Positions 35,577 through 46,945 of a DNA stretch of 64,000 bases are shown here, piece after piece. Source of the stretch: Rhynchosporium graminicola (Eukaryota > Ascomycota > Leotiomycetes > Helotiales > Ploettnerulaceae). Position 1 is the stretch's first letter. Each line of letters starts with the position of its first letter. The stretch is from contig FJUW01000025.1 in the NCBI GenBank assembly GCA_900074885.1, forward strand, positions 186,001 through 250,000, written 5' to 3'. Made by a program: the position numbers and the translations under genes. The notes beneath the pieces were generated by a model. It was not told where the DNA came from. It was given only the letters and a program-made list of their open reading frames with translations, and did no database searches.

Positions 35577-35869
35577 ACCAAGTTGCAAATTGGATAGAAT
35601 AGTAATACATTACATAACGAAGACATGAAATTAATCAAAATCTGCACTGCTCAGTTTATGGTATTTCTGCGAGATTCATTGTCCGTAGCAAACCTCAAGT
35701 TTGGTCTCTTGCGTATACACTGTAATCAAAGCCTCGGCTTAGATCCTTGCATTTGTTATGCGGAGAAGGGAATTCCTCAAACGTATAGAAATTTACATCG
35801 GGTATCGTCAAAAGGATAGGAGTAGAACATTGGAGCTGAGGTCTGTACTGTAAGTCTCTGATCAGCACC
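35577..35869. other. 293-bp region between convergent genes
   Basis: Contains the 3' ends of the secreted six-hairpin-like gene and of the minus-strand zinc-motif gene. Nothing else is visible. Confidence 0.5.
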
Positions 35870-37819
35870 TCAAGTGGATATGCGAGTTTTCTCTGCAGGA
35901 GTCTTCGGCGCATGCTCCTTCAAAACCTCATCCCAAAAACGATAGAACTCGGAATCTCTCTTCACGCCATCGCAATCCAGCGCCCTCACCATCGGGACAC
36001 CATCATCGTCCACCATGTTATCTCTCATACCCTCAACCGCTCCATCTCCAAAGCAATCCGACCACCTCTCCAACATCTTCCGCGCCTCTTCATATGTTGG
36101 ACTTGCGCCATTGCTTTGCCAGCTAGCACTTCTGAAGGAGTTGATTGCGGTCTGTGTTTCTGGTTGTTTTTCGATTTCGGCTCTTTGAGAGTTTTGGCGT
36201 GTTTGATCTATGGGTTGGATTACAGGTCTGTAGGATCTGTTTGGAAAAGAAAGACCTAGGATGACGATGTCTTTCGGCGGGACTGGTGGTCTCTCGCTTT
36301 CTTCTTCTTCAGAATTACTATCATGGAACTCGAATGGATTCGTGGGCCTGGATATATCTTGGGTATACTTAAGTGGCTCCTGTACAATCGTCGCTTGTTT
36401 CCGTATATTCAGCGGTAGCGTAACTGGAATCACATCTTCCTCGCTATCGTTATCGTTATCCCTCACCAAATCATCCTCGTATTCCGAGTCCGAACACGTA
36501 CTCTCCATCTCAGTAGCCAAAGGATTTCGTTTCAGAGACAAAATATCCGTCTCGCACTCTCCGCACAATCCTCGCGACGAAGCCACGATCCCCAGTCCAC
36601 AAAGCTTACACTTCTTAACAACAAGAACAGCAGTAAATTCATCTTCGTAACCTCTTCCAGGACCACGATCTCGACTTCCACCCCTCTCACTCCCCTTGCC
36701 CCTCGTCTTGGGCCTGAAATCCTCACTCTTCACCAGCGTCGCCGTGCCTAATCCACTACCCAAAATACCAGGCTCCTCATCCCCGAAACAGAAGAAACTC
36801 TCATCGCTATCATCATCTCCATCATCCTCACGGACAGCCTTCTTTCCAAGTGAGAAAGAGGGATAGTTCAGATAATCAAACGGCGGTCTAAATTCCCCTT
36901 TGATCTCCCTTCTCGTCTCGTCTAAAAAATCGGCACTAGTCCCTATCAAACTCACAATCTTGCTCCCCGCCGAATCCGTCTTCTTCGTTCTCGCAGTCGG
37001 ACGTGCGGATTGCGAACTCGCTCGTGGCGAAAGGGTTTGTGGTGTGGTTCGGAGTTTTGAGATTTGTTGCGAGGATGCTGATAGTGATGGCGAGCCAGTG
37101 GAGGATATGTAGTCCAAGAAGGGACTATGCGGTGGACGAGGAGGCGGACGACGGTTTTGCCCGCTGGAGATATTGGCGGATGGAGGTGGGACTACACGTT
37201 CCAGTTTTCCTTCTTGCATCGCTTTGCGGAGATTGTGTATTTTAGCCATCCCATCGGCCTTCTCTTCCGAGTTTCGCGAAACGTTTACCTCGGGTACTGG
37301 TTTCCGCTTGACGAGATTGGAAAAGGTGCTTTTCTTCAGTGATGGCATACTGGGAAAGTGTGCCGTTTCTTTGCCTTTCAATTTTGTGCTCGGGTTTATT
37401 GATGAGATCTCCTCTGTAGGACTTTGTAAAGGCAAATAGCTTCCGCTCGAGTTTGCACTGATGAGCACCTTCTCCTGCTTCTTCGTCTCTTTATTCCTTT
37501 TATGGTCTTGTACCAGATCCCCGGTCATCTCGGACTTGCTCTCTGCAAGCGAGCTTTTCGACTCGTCAAAACGAGCTTCAAAACGAGGGAATGAAGTTGT
37601 TGGCCTATCTTCTGTCTCTCTTTCGTGGTGGGAATTAGGGTAAGGAGAGTCCAGGTTCTTGGATATACGGCGTGAGATGAAGCTGCGCACTTTCATGGAT
37701 GCCGAGAGACGTTTATGGACGACTGGTAGCGAAGAAAGTGATTTATCGTGGGTGATGTGTTGAATATTGATGGTTGATGAGTTGAGCTCTTCATTATTAG
37801 AAGGTGGACGGGACGACAT
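35870..37819 (-). CDS. Long mostly disordered protein with a four-cysteine zinc motif
   Basis: Single exon, 649 residues from the ATG at 37819; the frame is open 33 codons further up, but that part is His/Ile-rich and unlike coding sequence, whereas MSSRPPSNNEE begins typical sequence. The protein is rich in Ser, Pro, Arg and Glu, with Pro runs (RRPPPRPPHSP) and acidic runs (DDGDDDSDESFF, DNDNDSEEDV) that suggest disorder and phosphorylation. At about 410-430 lies VVKKCKLCGLGIVASSRG followed by LCGECE, a Cys-x2-Cys-x13-Cys-x2-Cys zinc ribbon. A conserved-looking C-terminal block (YEEARKMLERWSDCFGDG, then SEFYRFWDEVLKEHAPKTP) follows. Function is unknown; the layout suggests a regulatory or scaffold protein. 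Confidence 0.85.
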   Translation of the reverse strand: MSSRPPSNNEELNSSTINIQHITHDKSLSSLPVVHKRLSASMKVRSFISRRISKNLDSPYPNSHHERETEDRPTTSFPRFEARFDESKSSLAESKSEMTGDLVQDHKRNKETKKQEKVLISANSSGSYLPLQSPTEEISSINPSTKLKGKETAHFPSMPSLKKSTFSNLVKRKPVPEVNVSRNSEEKADGMAKIHNLRKAMQEGKLERVVPPPSANISSGQNRRPPPRPPHSPFLDYISSTGSPSLSASSQQISKLRTTPQTLSPRASSQSARPTARTKKTDSAGSKIVSLIGTSADFLDETRREIKGEFRPPFDYLNYPSFSLGKKAVREDDGDDDSDESFFCFGDEEPGILGSGLGTATLVKSEDFRPKTRGKGSERGGSRDRGPGRGYEDEFTAVLVVKKCKLCGLGIVASSRGLCGECETDILSLKRNPLATEMESTCSDSEYEDDLVRDNDNDSEEDVIPVTLPLNIRKQATIVQEPLKYTQDISRPTNPFEFHDSNSEEEESERPPVPPKDIVILGLSFPNRSYRPVIQPIDQTRQNSQRAEIEKQPETQTAINSFRSASWQSNGASPTYEEARKMLERWSDCFGDGAVEGMRDNMVDDDGVPMVRALDCDGVKRDSEFYRFWDEVLKEHAPKTPAEKTRIST

Positions 37820-39066
37820 ATTTGTGGTAAAGATAGATTGGTGATGTGAATAGTGTATATGATAGAAGACGATGATGATATTGTGACTGTTTGTACTGAT
37901 TCGAGTCAAGATGCCCAATTATGTGTAAGTGTGGGAGAAATGATACGTTATGTTTGTATCGAGTCAAAATCATAGATCCGCTAACAGATCTGACGCAGTG
38001 ACATGGCGCCTTTATGACCCTTCCACCACTCATCTGAATAACATTCTTGCCATCCACCTCATCCAGTCTCTTTATTCCAGTCCCCGGCTGTGACATGAAT
38101 TTTCTCTTTCTCTTTGTATATCTCTTTATTCAGGGACTTGGGGTCATGGGAGTACAGAAGTGGATGATGAAAGAAAGGTATTGTGACACCTTTGTTCGAT
38201 AACTGGTCGATGGATCCTCATGAGGACTCGAGGGACTGTTGATTTATTCTTGGAATTCCGAGTCCTTTGTTCTAGTGAAGTGTTGCCTGGAGGGTATTTG
38301 GAAAGACCAGGCTTGACTTGCCAAACTCTGGACATAACCAGCCAGTCATCCAAAAGCACCAAGAGGCGATAGCCTCGAAAATAATTGAGGCTAAACCATT
38401 AAGTGTATCCGGCATAAACTTTGAAAGGCCTTAAGAATTGTATCTTCCTGTCCACGAACTTTTCCACCACCAAATCGGCCAAAAATCACTTACCGACCCT
38501 GAAGGGTCCAAGTGGGGACGACCCCTAATTAATTAGCGAACGGTAATGTCAACAACAGTCAAGAAAAATGAACATCGCCGCGCTTCAAAACGCAAGTACA
38601 GATGATTGGATTCATGGCGAGTCAAAGCGATACCCCTGAGGACCCGTGAATGTTTTGTTGCACGTCAGAGAAGTTAGCGTTTATATAGACGCTTGCAAAA
38701 CCGCCCTCCCCTGCGCTCTTTATCCAAGATTTCGTAGTCCCACTTGATGTTGCACACCAAATCACGTGATATTCGATTTCTCGCCATATTGGCCTGCGGC
38801 CGTCATACTTGCTTCTATTGTTAGAGGGCAATCGCTCTCGCCCGCCAAAGAATTGGGTTTCTGCTTGATAATTAATGAGGGGTGAATAACAGAAACTAAC
38901 TGGTTGAATACAACCCGCTTTTACTTCAGACTCGACATAGAAACCCATAACCATTCCCATGGGCAGTCTTTCGACCTCTTACAGTAAATACGATTGTACA
39001 CGCTTTGTGCTTATCGCATTCCAGTATCCCTAGCTACTCTGAATTGCAGTACGGATTCCTGTTTGA
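37820..39066. other. Intergenic stretch before the broken kinase gene
   Basis: About 1.25 kb without a supported gene. The left part is the promoter of the zinc-motif gene. A minus-strand frame at 38622-38960 has no recognisable features. CpA and TpG are at normal levels, so the RIP signature has not started here. Confidence 0.45.
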
Positions 39067-39680
39067 TCACTTAAGTCTATCACGTTGAACATTATTCAAG
39101 CATGGACCACTCAGGAGAGGGGGTACAAGGACAAGTTCAGGAAGAGAAGCCTCGCTCCGAACGAGTATAGCCAATATATCAACGATCTCGACTTCTACGC
39201 ATCTTTCAACAGGAAGAGGCTACAGAATGAGGCCGACTGCTTGGAATTCATCGCAAGGACAACGACGATTCCAGTGCCTAGGTTGCTAGCCGCATATGCA
39301 CAAGATGGATCATTCATCCTCGAAACCAAGCGTATCGATGGTGTTCTGATGCAAGACTTGTCACCCGAAGATCAGCGACAGGACATGCCCCAAATTCGCC
39401 CATACCTTCAAGAATTGAGCAAAATCCGTTCCGATAGACTGGGTGGACTTTGCGGCCTTACCTTCCCACCTCGGGCGGTTGTCTGTCGGCCAAGTGGTCG
39501 TAAACCACCATCTCAGATTGACACAATCTACGTTCACATCGAACCTGGTCTTCTGCTATCGAGATATTTCACAGTCAAACCTATACGTTCATCCTGTTTC
39601 TTTGTGTTGCGAGGATATGGGTCTTGGCATGGATCAGGTGACTGTAGTCACGTGCATGGTCCGTGCGGATATTCCTAGAT
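39067..39680 (+). pseudogene. Broken APH-family phosphotransferase gene
   Basis: The frame 39067-39678 has no ATG at its head, so a 5' exon is missing or not seen. It encodes the N-lobe of an aminoglycoside-phosphotransferase-like kinase: NEADCLEFIARTTTIPVPRL, then GSFILETKRIDGVLMQDL and SKIRSDRLGGLCG. After about 39530 the similarity moves to the other plus frame, where FCYRDISQSNLYVHP corresponds to the catalytic loop (normally a His-x-Asp-x4-Asn pattern; here Arg replaces the residue before Asp). So there is a frameshift, and the C-lobe is missing before the retrotransposon block begins at 39845. Fungi carry many APH-like genes of unknown substrate. Confidence 0.7.
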
Positions 39681-39844
39681 AATATCTTCTGTCGACTCTC
39701 CATAGTAATTAGTACTGCAATACAACTAATAATATTCATACGATTACTACCTCTATGCTTTACTCTGAAGATTAACGGAACCTTGCGATAGGTTATAAGC
39801 CCCGATAGCCAGAAGTAGAGTAGTACTTAAAGAAGCAGTAGTAC
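39681..39844. other. Boundary between host sequence and the retrotransposon nest
   Basis: A 164-bp stretch that still contains some CpA and TpG but is more TA-rich than the sequence to its left. It ends with AGTAC immediately before the first LTR, which would be element C's left target-site copy; the matching copy lies outside the window. Confidence 0.5.
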
Positions 39845-40112
39845 TATAACGACATAAGACTTAAGGCGGTATATAAGCAAGAATAAACGAGTAGGGAGGC
39901 TAAGAGCGATCTTATATAGTCTACTACGAAGAAAACAAAAAGATAAGGAAGGAAGAAGAAGAGAGATAGAGTATAAGGTACCTTATATATATATACTAGT
40001 ACTAGTCCGATACTATACCGGGTCAGATACTAGTTCTACTGGGATACCTATGAACTTAGGCCCTATTATCTATCCTTCTTCTTATATAATATTCAGGTAA
40101 GCTATTATTATA
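39845..40112 (-). repeat. 3' LTR of element C (family A, minus strand)
   Basis: 268 bp, the same length as the other family A LTRs. On the plus strand it starts TATAACGAC and ends ATTATTATA, the mutated forms of TGT..ACA ends. It aligns in reverse complement with the LTRs at 52254-52521 and 59762-60029. Next to it (40116-40125) a run of C is the complement of a G-rich polypurine tract, which fixes the minus-strand orientation. Confidence 0.9.
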
Positions 40113-42562
40113 TTACCCCCCCCCCTAAGAAGAGCTTAACCCTAAGCTCGGAAGGTTATAGTTTATACTAGAATTAGTCTTTATTATAATTGTTTTCGTT
40201 GATATTCGCGTAATAAGCGCTAGCTACTCTTTAGTAGTAGTAAATTCTTTATCAGGTTCTAACTAGTTATATCGCTATAATAGTACTATATTAGTTATAG
40301 CTTCTAAATCGGGCGGTAAGTAGTATTTACTTTATCTATTTATAGTAGGAATTAAGTTTAAGTAGGGCGTAAAGTATATAAAGGAAAGAGTTTATTAATA
40401 TTAGAGCTTTTTCTTTTTAATCGCGATAACTACTTTAACTTATAAATTTATTCTCCCTAGACTATAATATAGCTTCTAGAGTAAGTATTATTACTAACTA
40501 CTATAGTAATCTACTATAATCTTATATATTAATCGACCTAATTAACTCTTCTCTTAATATAAGTAAGTTTCCTATCTTAGTTTTAGGGATAGTCCTTAAG
40601 TATAGTATAAGGGTTTTATAGATCTATAACGCTAACTCTTATAATACTTTTACTAGTTCCTACTAGTACTCTTTTAGTAGCGTATTATATATATTACCTA
40701 TAGTATATTCGCGCTTTCCTTAAGATAAAATATAATAATACTCCTATTTTAGAACTCTTATACTTATTTAATAAGCTTAACTCTAAGCTTTATAAGTATT
40801 ATTCAGTATTACAAAGTAGTTATAAGTATATAAGTTACTTAAACCTAAATATAGTTATATATACTAACGTATTATAATTACTTAACTATATTAATATAGA
40901 GTATACTATTTTATCCGGTTTATTTCCTAGTAGTAAAGCTAAGGACGCGGAGCTAAATCGGGGCGGTATTATAGCTATTTATAAGGCGATTAATCGGATC
41001 TATTATCTTACGAAATCTACTACTCTTATTACTATATTAGAGATTACTACTATATAATTAGTAGAGACTTAAGCTTTAAGGTATTCTATAGAGAAAGTAT
41101 TTAAAGAATTAGAGTTTATTAAAGTAATAAGTTAAGATCTTAAATCCTTAGATACTAGTACGATACTAATATAATATAAGATCTAGATCTTTTAATAATA
41201 GATTCGGCGAAATCTAAGTTAATAGTATAAATAGCGTTAAAATAAATAAAAGAGTTAAATAGTATTATATAGGAATTTATAAAGAAAGCTATATTTAAAG
41301 TTACGATATCTAATACTAAAGGAAAGAGGAATTTACTTTCTAGATTAGAGATAGCGTTAGATCTAGATACTCTCGAACTTTCTCTAAAGAAGAAACCTCA
41401 TAGGATTAGCTATTATACTTAATCTATTACTAAAGCTATATTAGTAGATTTAAGTAAGGAGTTAGATATAGTAGTTCTAGTTCTAGATATTCTAGATTTA
41501 CTAGAAGTTCCGGAGAACTTAGAAGAGAAAGCTAATAAAATAGAAGTAGTTAAAGAAATAGAGTTTTAGATATAGTATTATTATAAAGTATAATTAGGGG
41601 ATTATCCTTAGTAATAAATTCTAATACTAGTAACTATAATAGCTTATTATCCTCTAAATAACTATAGTTATCTATTCCGTCTTCTTAGGCTTTAATCTAC
41701 TAATCTAGTTTATACGGAAGTCTAAGTTTACTTAAGTTAATAGTATAGAAGTCTCTAAGCTTATATAGAGTACTTATTAAGTTAGAAGCGTTATACTAAG
41801 TTAAGTCCGGGTTATAGCTTAGCTAGCTAACTTAATACTTCAGATTACCTCTTAGGAGCTATATAGTAAGTATATCTTATAATTTCTACTCTTCTTAAGT
41901 AGCGATAACCTCCGGGAGTAAGTTTTATAACTCCTAGCTTAGTAATAAGTCGTCCGAGTCTTTAAAGAGTAATTCGAGAGCGAATATATTATAAATAGAA
42001 GATCCCGGGAGTAAATCTAGCTTATAGGAGTATCTAATCTTAGCTAAGACTTAATATAGTTCTACTTAGAGACTAGATAGCTTCTTATTTAGCTAGTAAT
42101 TCTTAAGGTTCCTTATAGAGAGAAATACCTTATCTCTAACTTCTTAGTCGATATTATACTATTTCGGGTTAGTTATAGCGCTTATCCTCTACTAAGTAGC
42201 TAGTATATTAGCTTTTATAACCTCGATAGCGGATTTAGTACGTTTAGCTAAGGATTTAGTATTAGTATAATTAAGCTTCTCTTATAATATTAATACTATA
42301 AGTTACTTCTAATCCTAGCTATTCTGCGGTAGTATACTATATTTAAGAGTATATAGCGCTATACTAATAGAATCGTAAGGTAAGATTACTTAAGCGCGGT
42401 TTATTATTAGTAGTAGTTCGCTCTAGTTACTCTAGTAGTAATTAATAAAAAGTCTAAGGCGTTAGTTAATATACTAGTTTATAATCTCTATTTATCTATT
42501 AGTTTACTAGTAGAAGGAGGTAGAGAGCTTAACTTTAATTCTAATTATATAATAAAACTCTT
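40113..42562 (-). mobile_element. Element C: 3' part of a family A Ty3/gypsy element, reverse orientation
   Basis: This 2.45 kb matches, in reverse complement, the last 2.4 kb of the complete family A copy (about 57.3-59.76 kb): the end of the integrase region, the downstream block and the polypurine tract. It stops abruptly at AAACTCTT on the left of another family A LTR (42563). So element A-prime inserted here, and the rest of C should lie beyond the right end of the window. All pol-derived sequence is full of stops from C-to-T and G-to-A changes. Confidence 0.85.
40870..41569 (+). pseudogene. Antisense coding-like stretch inside element C
   Basis: On the strand opposite to pol, this stretch reads about 230 codons of coding character broken only by TAA/TAG codons at positions that fit former CAA, CAG or TGG. 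Segments include KAKDAELNRGGIIAIYKAIN, KVFKELEFIKV, then after a frame change near 41190 SNTKGKRNLLSRLEIALDLD and SKELDIVVLVLDILDLLEVP, ending at a TAG (41567-41569). The end is Leu/Glu/Lys-rich and could form a coiled coil. The same stretch is present in the other family A copies. Its function is unknown. Confidence 0.5.
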
Positions 42563-42693
42563 TATGACGACAGCTCACCTGAATATCATATGAGAAGAAG
42601 AATAGATAATAGGGCCTAAGTTTATAGGTATCCCGGCAGAACTATATCTGACTCGGTATAATATCAGACTAGTACCGGTATATATATATAAGG
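42563..42693 (+). repeat. Left half of the 5' LTR of element A-prime
   Basis: Begins TATGACGACAGCTCACC, matching the start of the other family A LTRs, and is cut after TATATATAAGG at 42693 by the insertion of element B. The remaining half resumes at 50005. The first 5 bases to its left (CTCTT, 42558-42562) would be the target-site copy produced when A-prime entered C. Confidence 0.9.
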
Positions 42694-42928
42694 TGTGACG
42701 CTTACTCTAGAAAGGTCTTAAAACTACCTGAGTAATAAGACCTCATATTACTATGAATATGAAGTAGTAAGAATTACTTAAGAATCTATAACTAAGGAGT
42801 GAAGAAGTAGAGAGAGAATAAAAGTATATATATGAAAAGGGGCCCCTAAACTCTACTCGTATAATCTCGCTTAGTAGTAAGTGTTTCTACTAATAGGGAG
42901 AGACCTCTAAACCTGACTAGTTGTTATA
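42694..42928 (-). repeat. 3' LTR of element B
   Basis: 235 bp. Its outer end is TGTGACGC (unmutated); its inner end is GTTGTTATA, against GTCGTCACA in the other copy, the differences being C-to-T and G-to-A only. Confidence 0.9.
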
Positions 42929-45675
42929 CTACTCCCCTCTCCGAAAAAAGCTTACTCTCGAGCGTTAGTCTATCTCTTTATTGCTATTAAGGTAGTCGTA
43001 ATTATTAATTCTATTATAGAAAGCTTTCGGCTAATTAGGTAGTCTAGCAGGAGGTCTAGCTTACGTTAGGTTATTAAGGTAGAATTATTATAGCTTAGCG
43101 GGAGCGTATTTGATATTTATAGCGTCGTACTATATGAGATCGACGTCTTGATTTAACTAGGAAACTCGGTATAAGAAGCTATTGCGCTACCTACGGCACG
43201 TAAGTATATCTTCGATCTCCTATTTATTATTACTAGTAATATTAATAAGTAGTAGTAGTAGTAAGGTTTATCTTAGTAAGGGGTCGTTTAGATACTTCTA
43301 TAGCTTAGTAGCAAGGAATACGTTATATACTTTTATACTAGTAGGGAGCTCTAGGCGATAAGAGCTTCTAACCTTTTTAATTATACGGAAGGGTCCGTTA
43401 GTTAGGAAGTCGAGTTTTTTGCTAGGTCGAGTACTTATAAAGTAGCGTATATCTAGCTAGATAAGGTTATCTATAGTAAAGTCGACTTTATAGCGTAAGC
43501 GATTATAAGATTAGGATATCTTAGCTTATATACGTTAGAGGCTAGATTAAGTAGTAGTCTAAGTATCGCGTAAGCGATTAGTATAATCTAGAGCTTATTA
43601 AGTATTTAACTTATTAGTAAGCGTAGTAGAGTTAAGTAGGTCTTTCTAATTCTAATTAACGCGAGGTATATATCTATGAACGACTTTAAAGGGTAAGAGA
43701 CCTCTAAGGGATTCGTAAGGGAGAGTTATCTAAGCGTAGTCTATAATAAGTAAGAATTCCGACTAGTTATCTTAATAATAAGAGATAAAAGGTTATAATC
43801 TGCGTTAGAGATATTAGTTATAGATCTCTGTTTAGCTATCTATTTGCAGGTAGTCTACTATAGAAAGCTATCTTTTAGTGCTAAGAATTATAATAACTAT
43901 AGTTTAAAAATAAGAAACGAATTAAAGCCCTCTATTAGAGGTAATTATTAATAGAGCTCCGAAATAGTAGTATACGTAGTATAAGTAAAGCTTTATAAGG
44001 TTACGCGTATCAGAGGTCTTTCGGTATAGAATACTAATTACTTATTTACTGAAACGGTCGATAAATACGAGAATGTTATCGTAGCTATATTTATCGCGGT
44101 TAAAGCTATAGTAGTCGATTATAATATACTCCTATAGATATAATAGTACGGGCAGAAGTTAGAGGAGGCCCGGTTTCTTATTACGTAGCACTTGAATTCG
44201 TCGGTAAGTATAATAGTTACGGTAGTACTAGTTAATAGTTAAAGCGATTCTGTACTACTAGTATTATAATACTAGTAGTTATAAGGTCTTCTTTACACTT
44301 AGATAAGCAGTCTCTAATCGGTCGTATACTTCGCGTATAAGTAGCATGCGAAAGTATAAGACGTTAGGTACGATTAGTCTTCCTTTATAGAGTAGAAGAT
44401 CTTTTTCTATAGTTAGTTTTCTAGGAGTAGCGGAGAGAGCTTATTTCCGTAAAGCTTAGAGTAATAGCGTAATACGATTAGTATTAAGTACTTATTATAC
44501 TATAGAAAAGACTAGCGATAGGTTAGCGACTTCTAAGGCGTTAATAAGCTTAAAGTTATCTATAGAGTTAGAGCTATTCCGGAGGTTACTTATAAGTAGT
44601 ACTAGATTAATTTAGTTTTCGCGTAGTAGCTACTATAAACGCTAAGTTCTTTTAGCGTTATTTTACTTATCTAATTTATCTGTTTTACGAGAGAGAGTAT
44701 CGGCGAGTAGATTATACTTCCTAGGTCGATAGGTAATTATAAAGTTATAATCTGCGAGTAGCTCGGCTTATTATGCTTATTATATGTTTAGCTATTTAGA
44801 GGTTATAAAGTACTTAAGAGCTTTATAATTAGTAATAACGCGGATCTAATACGGTGCGCTTATAAGCTTAGATCTCTAGTTACTAAAAGATCGTATAATT
44901 GCGAGTATTTCCTTATCGTGGATAGCGTAATTAAGCTCGGCAGGTAGTATAGTCTTAGAGAAGTAGGCTACTAGGAACTAGTCTTCGTTATATTATTACG
45001 ATAGTATACTTATTATTACTCTATTACTAGTATCTGTTTCGATTATATAAGGTAGATATTACTAATAGTAGTAGAGGAGTAGTACTAAAGTAAAAGCGTA
45101 CTTTAGGTGATTAAAGGTATCTTTATACTCCCTAGCGAACTGAAATAATATATTGTTTTTAGTGAGTTATATAAGAGGTTTTACGATAATTCTGTAGTCC
45201 TTAATAAATCATTAGTAGAAGTTATAAAAGCCTAAGAACGATTATACGCTCTTAACTATAGTCAGGTAATTCTAAGATTATATAATATTAACTTTCTTAG
45301 GGTCTACCTCGATCCTAGAAGTAGAGATAATAAACCTAAGGTATTTAGTGCGAGTAATATTGAATTTATACTTCTTAAGGTTAGCTTATAATCTAGCGTC
45401 TTATAATTATTATAGTACCTTATATACGTATAATTAATACTATAGTAGGTCGTTAGAGTAGATCAGAATATCGTCTAGATATACTATATAGAAGTTATCT
45501 AAGTAATCGAATAAGATATTATTCATATATCGCTAGTATATCGTAAGGCTATTAGTTAGACCGAAAGGGAGTACCTTATACTTATATGCACTGTAACAGG
45601 TCCGGAAGGTCGTATACTCTTTAGAGGCTAGATCTATTCGAATTCGGTAGAATACCTAGCGAATATCTAGTTTAA

Positions 45676-46198
45676 TAAATATCTTAGTAGTAGAGATTCT
45701 AGTTAGCGTTTTATCGATTAATAGCAGTAGATATTAATCCTTCCTCGTGAGGTTATTAAGTGCGCGAAAGTTAATATAGAATCTTAGACTTCTATTAGCT
45801 TTCTTAACGAAAAGAATAAGTATAGCGTATAATACTTAAGAAGGTTTAATAAAACCTTTAGCTAAGTTATTAGTAATATACGCCTTAACGACTTCAAGTT
45901 CTTCAGCTAATATCTTATATAAAGGGGAGTATTTAAGGTTCTTCTCGGCCCTTTCCTTAAGCTTAATTCGGTGATCGTATAAGCGATAAGGAGGGAGAAT
46001 ATCGCTAGCTTCCTTAGAAAAGACGTATACTTACTAGCTATACTCGTAAGAGATCTATAGTTCTGAATCTAATTCGCTTAAGCTAATAGTAAATTACTAG
46101 GCGGTTTTACGATATTCTATAAGGTCGATAGTTAAAGATATGATAGTAGTATTACGTTACTAAACTGCGATTCGGTTATTAAGAAGCTTATCTATCTT
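45676..46198 (+). repeat. Left copy of a 523-bp direct repeat flanking the assembly gap
   Basis: Nearly identical to 46423-46945 and ends exactly at the N run, while the other copy begins exactly after it. Differences are few until the last 100 bases, where they include some that are not transitions (for example TACGAT against TAAAAT). The arrangement is typical of two contig ends that overlap but were not merged. Confidence 0.9.
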
Positions 46199-46422
46199 NN
46201 NNNNNNNNNNNNNNNNNNNNNNNNNNNNNNNNNNNNNNNNNNNNNNNNNNNNNNNNNNNNNNNNNNNNNNNNNNNNNNNNNNNNNNNNNNNNNNNNNNNN
46301 NNNNNNNNNNNNNNNNNNNNNNNNNNNNNNNNNNNNNNNNNNNNNNNNNNNNNNNNNNNNNNNNNNNNNNNNNNNNNNNNNNNNNNNNNNNNNNNNNNNN
46401 NNNNNNNNNNNNNNNNNNNNNN
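46199..46422. other. Assembly gap, 224 N
   Basis: A run of N inside the pol region of element B, between two near-identical 523-bp segments. Confidence 0.98.
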
Positions 46423-46945
46423 TAAATATCTTAGTAGTAGAGATTCTAGTTAGCGTTTTATCGATTAATAGCAGTAGATATTAATCCTTCCTCGTGAGGT
46501 TATTAAGTGCGCGAAAGTTAATATAGAATCTTAGACTTCTATTAGCTTTCTTAACGAAAAGAATAAGTATAGCGTATAATACTTAAGAAGGTTTAATAAA
46601 ACCTTTAGCTAAGTTATTAGTAATATACGCCTTAACGACTTCAAGTTCTTTAGCTAATATCTTATATAAAGGGGAGTATTTAAGGTTCTTCTCGGCCCTT
46701 TCCTTAAGCTTAATTCGGTGATCGTATAAGCGATAAGGAGGGAGAATATCGCTAGCTTCCTTAGAAAAGACGTATACTTACTAGCTATACTCGTAAGAGA
46801 TCTATAGTTCTGAATCTAATTCGCTTAAGCTAATAGTAAATTACTAGGCAGTTTTAAAATATTCTATAAGGTCGATAGTTAAAGATAAGATAGTAGTATT
46901 AAGTTACTAAACTACGATTCAGTTATTAAGAAGCTTATCTATCTT
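46423..46945 (+). repeat. Right copy of the 523-bp direct repeat flanking the gap
   Basis: Begins right after the gap and repeats 45676-46198, both ending TCTATCTT. Sequence beyond 46945 continues element B without interruption. Confidence 0.9.

Noticed and set aside
36261..37439. Plus-strand frames up to 129 codons
   Set aside because: Shadows of the minus-strand zinc-motif gene; Ser-rich by complementarity.
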